Positions 14,376 through 15,813 of a stretch of 15,813 nucleotides of DNA are shown here, in pieces. A model generated the notes under the pieces. The model made no database searches. It saw nothing but the letters and a program-made list of their open reading frames with translations, and was not told the DNA's origin. Location of the stretch: contig JACMMB010000212.1 in assembly GCA_014379305.1 (NCBI GenBank), positions 1-15,813 on the forward strand. The letters run 5' to 3'. Numbering within the stretch: the stretch's first letter is position 1; the number at the start of each line of letters is the position of its first letter. The DNA is from Akkermansiaceae bacterium (GTDB lineage: Bacteria > Verrucomicrobiota > Verrucomicrobiia > Verrucomicrobiales > Akkermansiaceae). The position numbers and the translations under genes are program-made.

Positions 14376-15119
14376 TCAGAGCTTTGCGGGATTTTTCCCC
14401 AGGGCAAGCAGAAGCAGGATGCTGCGCCAGCCCTTCTCGAAATCCGATTTCCACGGACGGCCAGGGCGGAGGATGGTCCAGTGGTTCTTAACCGCAATGG
14501 CGGTGAGCTTTCTTGTGGGATTCACGATGGTGGCGGTGTCGCAAATGGCGAGCATCGGGAGATCGGCAAGGCTGTCGGAGTAACCGTGCGAATTGATGAG
14601 TCTGCCGTTGTTGAAATACGATGAAGGCAGTAGTTCCCGGAGACGTGTCACTTTGTTCGCGCCCTTGTGGTTTTCGAGATCGGGAAAAAGGGAGCTGTCT
14701 GCCAAGACGGTGCCCAACGAGAGGGTGAAACCCAAAAGCCTGCCTACTTCCATGGCGTAGCATTCCGGACTCGCGGAGCTGAGAATGGTAAGATGGCCGG
14801 CTTCGCGGTGATTTCGGATGGCGGATTTCAGCTCCGGATAAATGCTCGGAAGTAGTTTTCCGGCGAACTCCTTTGATAGTTCGGCTTTGCGATTGTCTGG
14901 CATTTTCCATAGGAAGCTGTGGAAGACGCGCTTCATGTTATCGGTTCCCAGCAGCTTGGCGAAGGGCAGGAACGCGAGGAACAGCGGCACGGCAAAAGCG
15001 CGCCATGTCTCCGCGCGGATCACATGGTGGCGAAAGAGGAGCTGGCAATCCCAAGCCAGCAGCGTGCCGTCCATGTCGAAGAGGGCGATGCCCGGGGGCG
15101 TGGGTCGCTGCTCGGGCAT
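14376..15119 (-). CDS. HAD-IB phosphatase (SerB/PgpC-like)
   Basis: The 247-residue protein carries the four HAD motifs of subclass IB: I, FDMDGTL with nucleophile D15 and D17; II, LTILSSASPE with S114 or S115; III, K152 or K156; IV, GYSDSLADLPML with D182 and D186. A helical cap lies between motifs I and II and has a strongly hydrophobic stretch (about 40-57), as in E. coli PgpC (YfhB), to which the motif IV and following VNPTRKL region look alike. PgpC removes phosphate from phosphatidylglycerophosphate; phosphoserine and related phosphatases share the fold. Its neighbours are leuD (11 bases upstream) and lnt (3 bases downstream), so it is in one operon with both. The function as a PGP phosphatase is my inference; family membership is clear. 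Confidence 0.85.
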   Translation of the reverse strand: MPEQRPTPPGIALFDMDGTLLAWDCQLLFRHHVIRAETWRAFAVPLFLAFLPFAKLLGTDNMKRVFHSFLWKMPDNRKAELSKEFAGKLLPSIYPELKSAIRNHREAGHLTILSSASPECYAMEVGRLLGFTLSLGTVLADSSLFPDLENHKGANKVTRLRELLPSSYFNNGRLINSHGYSDSLADLPMLAICDTATIVNPTRKLTAIAVKNHWTILRPGRPWKSDFEKGWRSILLLLALGKNPAKL

Positions 15120-15130
15120 GCTTGGATTCC

Positions 15131-15730
15131 TCAGACGTAGTGCAGCGCCTTGGCCCGCTCGTTGATGGCGGCCTCGTTATCCAGAAGTTCCTGAATGGGA
15201 TCCCAGCGGCCGGAAACGAGGGCTTCGCGGGCTGAATCGGGCATGTTCACGGAAAACTCAAGGCCGGAGGTGCGGACTTTCATATTCTCCAGGTCTATGG
15301 TGATCCCGGTGCTTGGTTCGCTTTCGACTGAGTCGCGGAGGCTGGCGATGTCCGCCGCTGAGGCCATCACGCAGGGCATGGCGAGCGTGGTGGAATTGCC
15401 GTAGAAGATCTCCGCGAAGGATTCGGCGATGATCGCGTTGAAGCCGTATTTCTTGAGTGATTGAGGAGCGTGCTCACGGGATGATCCGCAGCCGAAGTTC
15501 ACACCGGCAATCAGGATCGAGGCACCTTGAAAACGCTCATCGTTCAGCGGATGCTTGGTCTTATCCCCGGTTTCGTAATCGTAGCGGACATCGTGGAAAG
15601 CGAATTCGCCGAGACCATCGAAGGTGACGCATTTCATGAAACGGGCCGGGATGATGCGGTCGGTATCGATATCCGCGCCGGGGATGAAAACGCCGGTGCC
15701 GGTGACTTGTTTGACTGGTTCGAGGGCCAT
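15131..15730 (-). CDS. leuD: 3-isopropylmalate dehydratase small subunit
   Basis: With LeuC it isomerises 2-isopropylmalate to 3-isopropylmalate in leucine synthesis, in the cytosol. The 199-residue protein has DTDRIIPARF at 22-31 and NFGCGSSREHAP at 78-89, the small-subunit signatures, and the normal length for LeuD (about 190-210). It is preceded 23 bases upstream by the tail of leuC. An AGGA (complement of 15740-15743) lies 9 bases ahead of the start. It leads an operon into the HAD-IB and lnt genes. The homologous swivel domain of homoaconitase or citraconate enzymes is an alternative, but the long C-terminus and leuC tail favour LeuD. Confidence 0.95.
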   Translation of the reverse strand: MALEPVKQVTGTGVFIPGADIDTDRIIPARFMKCVTFDGLGEFAFHDVRYDYETGDKTKHPLNDERFQGASILIAGVNFGCGSSREHAPQSLKKYGFNAIIAESFAEIFYGNSTTLAMPCVMASAADIASLRDSVESEPSTGITIDLENMKVRTSGLEFSVNMPDSAREALVSGRWDPIQELLDNEAAINERAKALHYV

Positions 15731-15753
15731 GATTTTGAATCCTAAACTTTGGA

Positions 15754-15813
15754 TCAGGCGACGGCTGATGCTTCCGAGAGGTCGAAGAGTTCGCGCGCAT
15801 CTGTGATGGACCC
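15754..15813 (-). CDS. leuC: 3-isopropylmalate dehydratase large subunit, C-terminal end (cut by window edge)
   Basis: Only the last 19 codons and the TGA stop are in the window. Read on the minus strand they give GSITDARELFDLSEASAVA. The G-x-x-x-D-x-R motif matches the C-terminus of LeuC proteins (usually G[HK]xxDVR). It stops 23 bases before leuD, the normal leuCD arrangement. The call rests on the motif plus context. Confidence 0.75.
   Translation of the reverse strand, partial: GSITDARELFDLSEASAVA

Noticed and set aside
15561..15800. A minus-strand frame overlapping the leuC/leuD junction in another phase
   Set aside because: The phase giving GSITDAREL and a stop at 15754 matches LeuC, while this one is arginine- and proline-rich without meaning.
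1..15813. CRISPR arrays, tRNA or rRNA genes, transposases, attachment sites
   Set aside because: Read on both strands; no direct repeat series, cloverleaf-like sequence or integrase/transposase motif was seen.

Overview
The window reads as a chromosomal segment of a Gram-negative bacterium, most likely a member of the Verrucomicrobiota. The lnt gene implies an outer membrane and lipoproteins. The CPFV-type secreted redoxin, the 382-residue membrane protein with an RHPDRVKPLM motif, and the near absence of Shine-Dalgarno sequences fit that phylum as I remember it. This assignment is inference; there is no rRNA or ribosomal protein to settle it. No mobile element, CRISPR array, tRNA or rRNA was seen. 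The gene density is that of a core genome, and the longest gene-free stretch is 222 bases (10247-10468).

Layout. At the left edge (minus strand) is the start of a HAD phosphatase, preceded in its operon by an MGDG-synthase-type lipid glycosyltransferase. Divergent from these, 1265-4627 (plus) carries a two-gene unit: a single-pass membrane protein of unknown function, then a five-helix membrane enzyme of the alkaline phosphatase/sulfatase superfamily with a threonine nucleophile, laid out like LtaS, EptA and YejM. A long minus-strand block follows, in transcription order from the right: Tat-exported M15-type peptidase, pgsA, panC, M42-type peptidase, secreted redoxin (closed by a clear hairpin terminator), and Xaa-Pro aminopeptidase. 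At 10469-12712 (plus) lies a tightly overlapping three-gene lipid operon: CDP-alcohol phosphatidyltransferase of YnbA type, PlsC-like acyltransferase and CdsA-like cytidylyltransferase. It converges on, and overlaps by 74 bases, a minus-strand operon leuC (tail only)-leuD-HAD-IB phosphatase-lnt.

The theme is envelope lipid metabolism. PgsA makes phosphatidylglycerophosphate, for which the HAD-IB enzyme is a possible phosphatase. The plsC/cdsA/CDP-alcohol transferase trio could make a phospholipid from lyso-precursor to head-group exchange. The glycosyltransferase could make glycolipids. Lnt uses phospholipid to finish lipoproteins, and the LtaS/EptA-like enzyme could move a phosphorylated head group outside the inner membrane. 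These are separate transcription units, so they are functionally related neighbours, not one pathway.

The best candidate for something under-described is the YnbA-PlsC-CdsA trio, whose phosphatidyltransferase carries asparagine at two of the four signature aspartates. Second is the unit of the unknown membrane protein and the membrane phosphotransferase. I found no evidence of an entirely new defence or mobile system.
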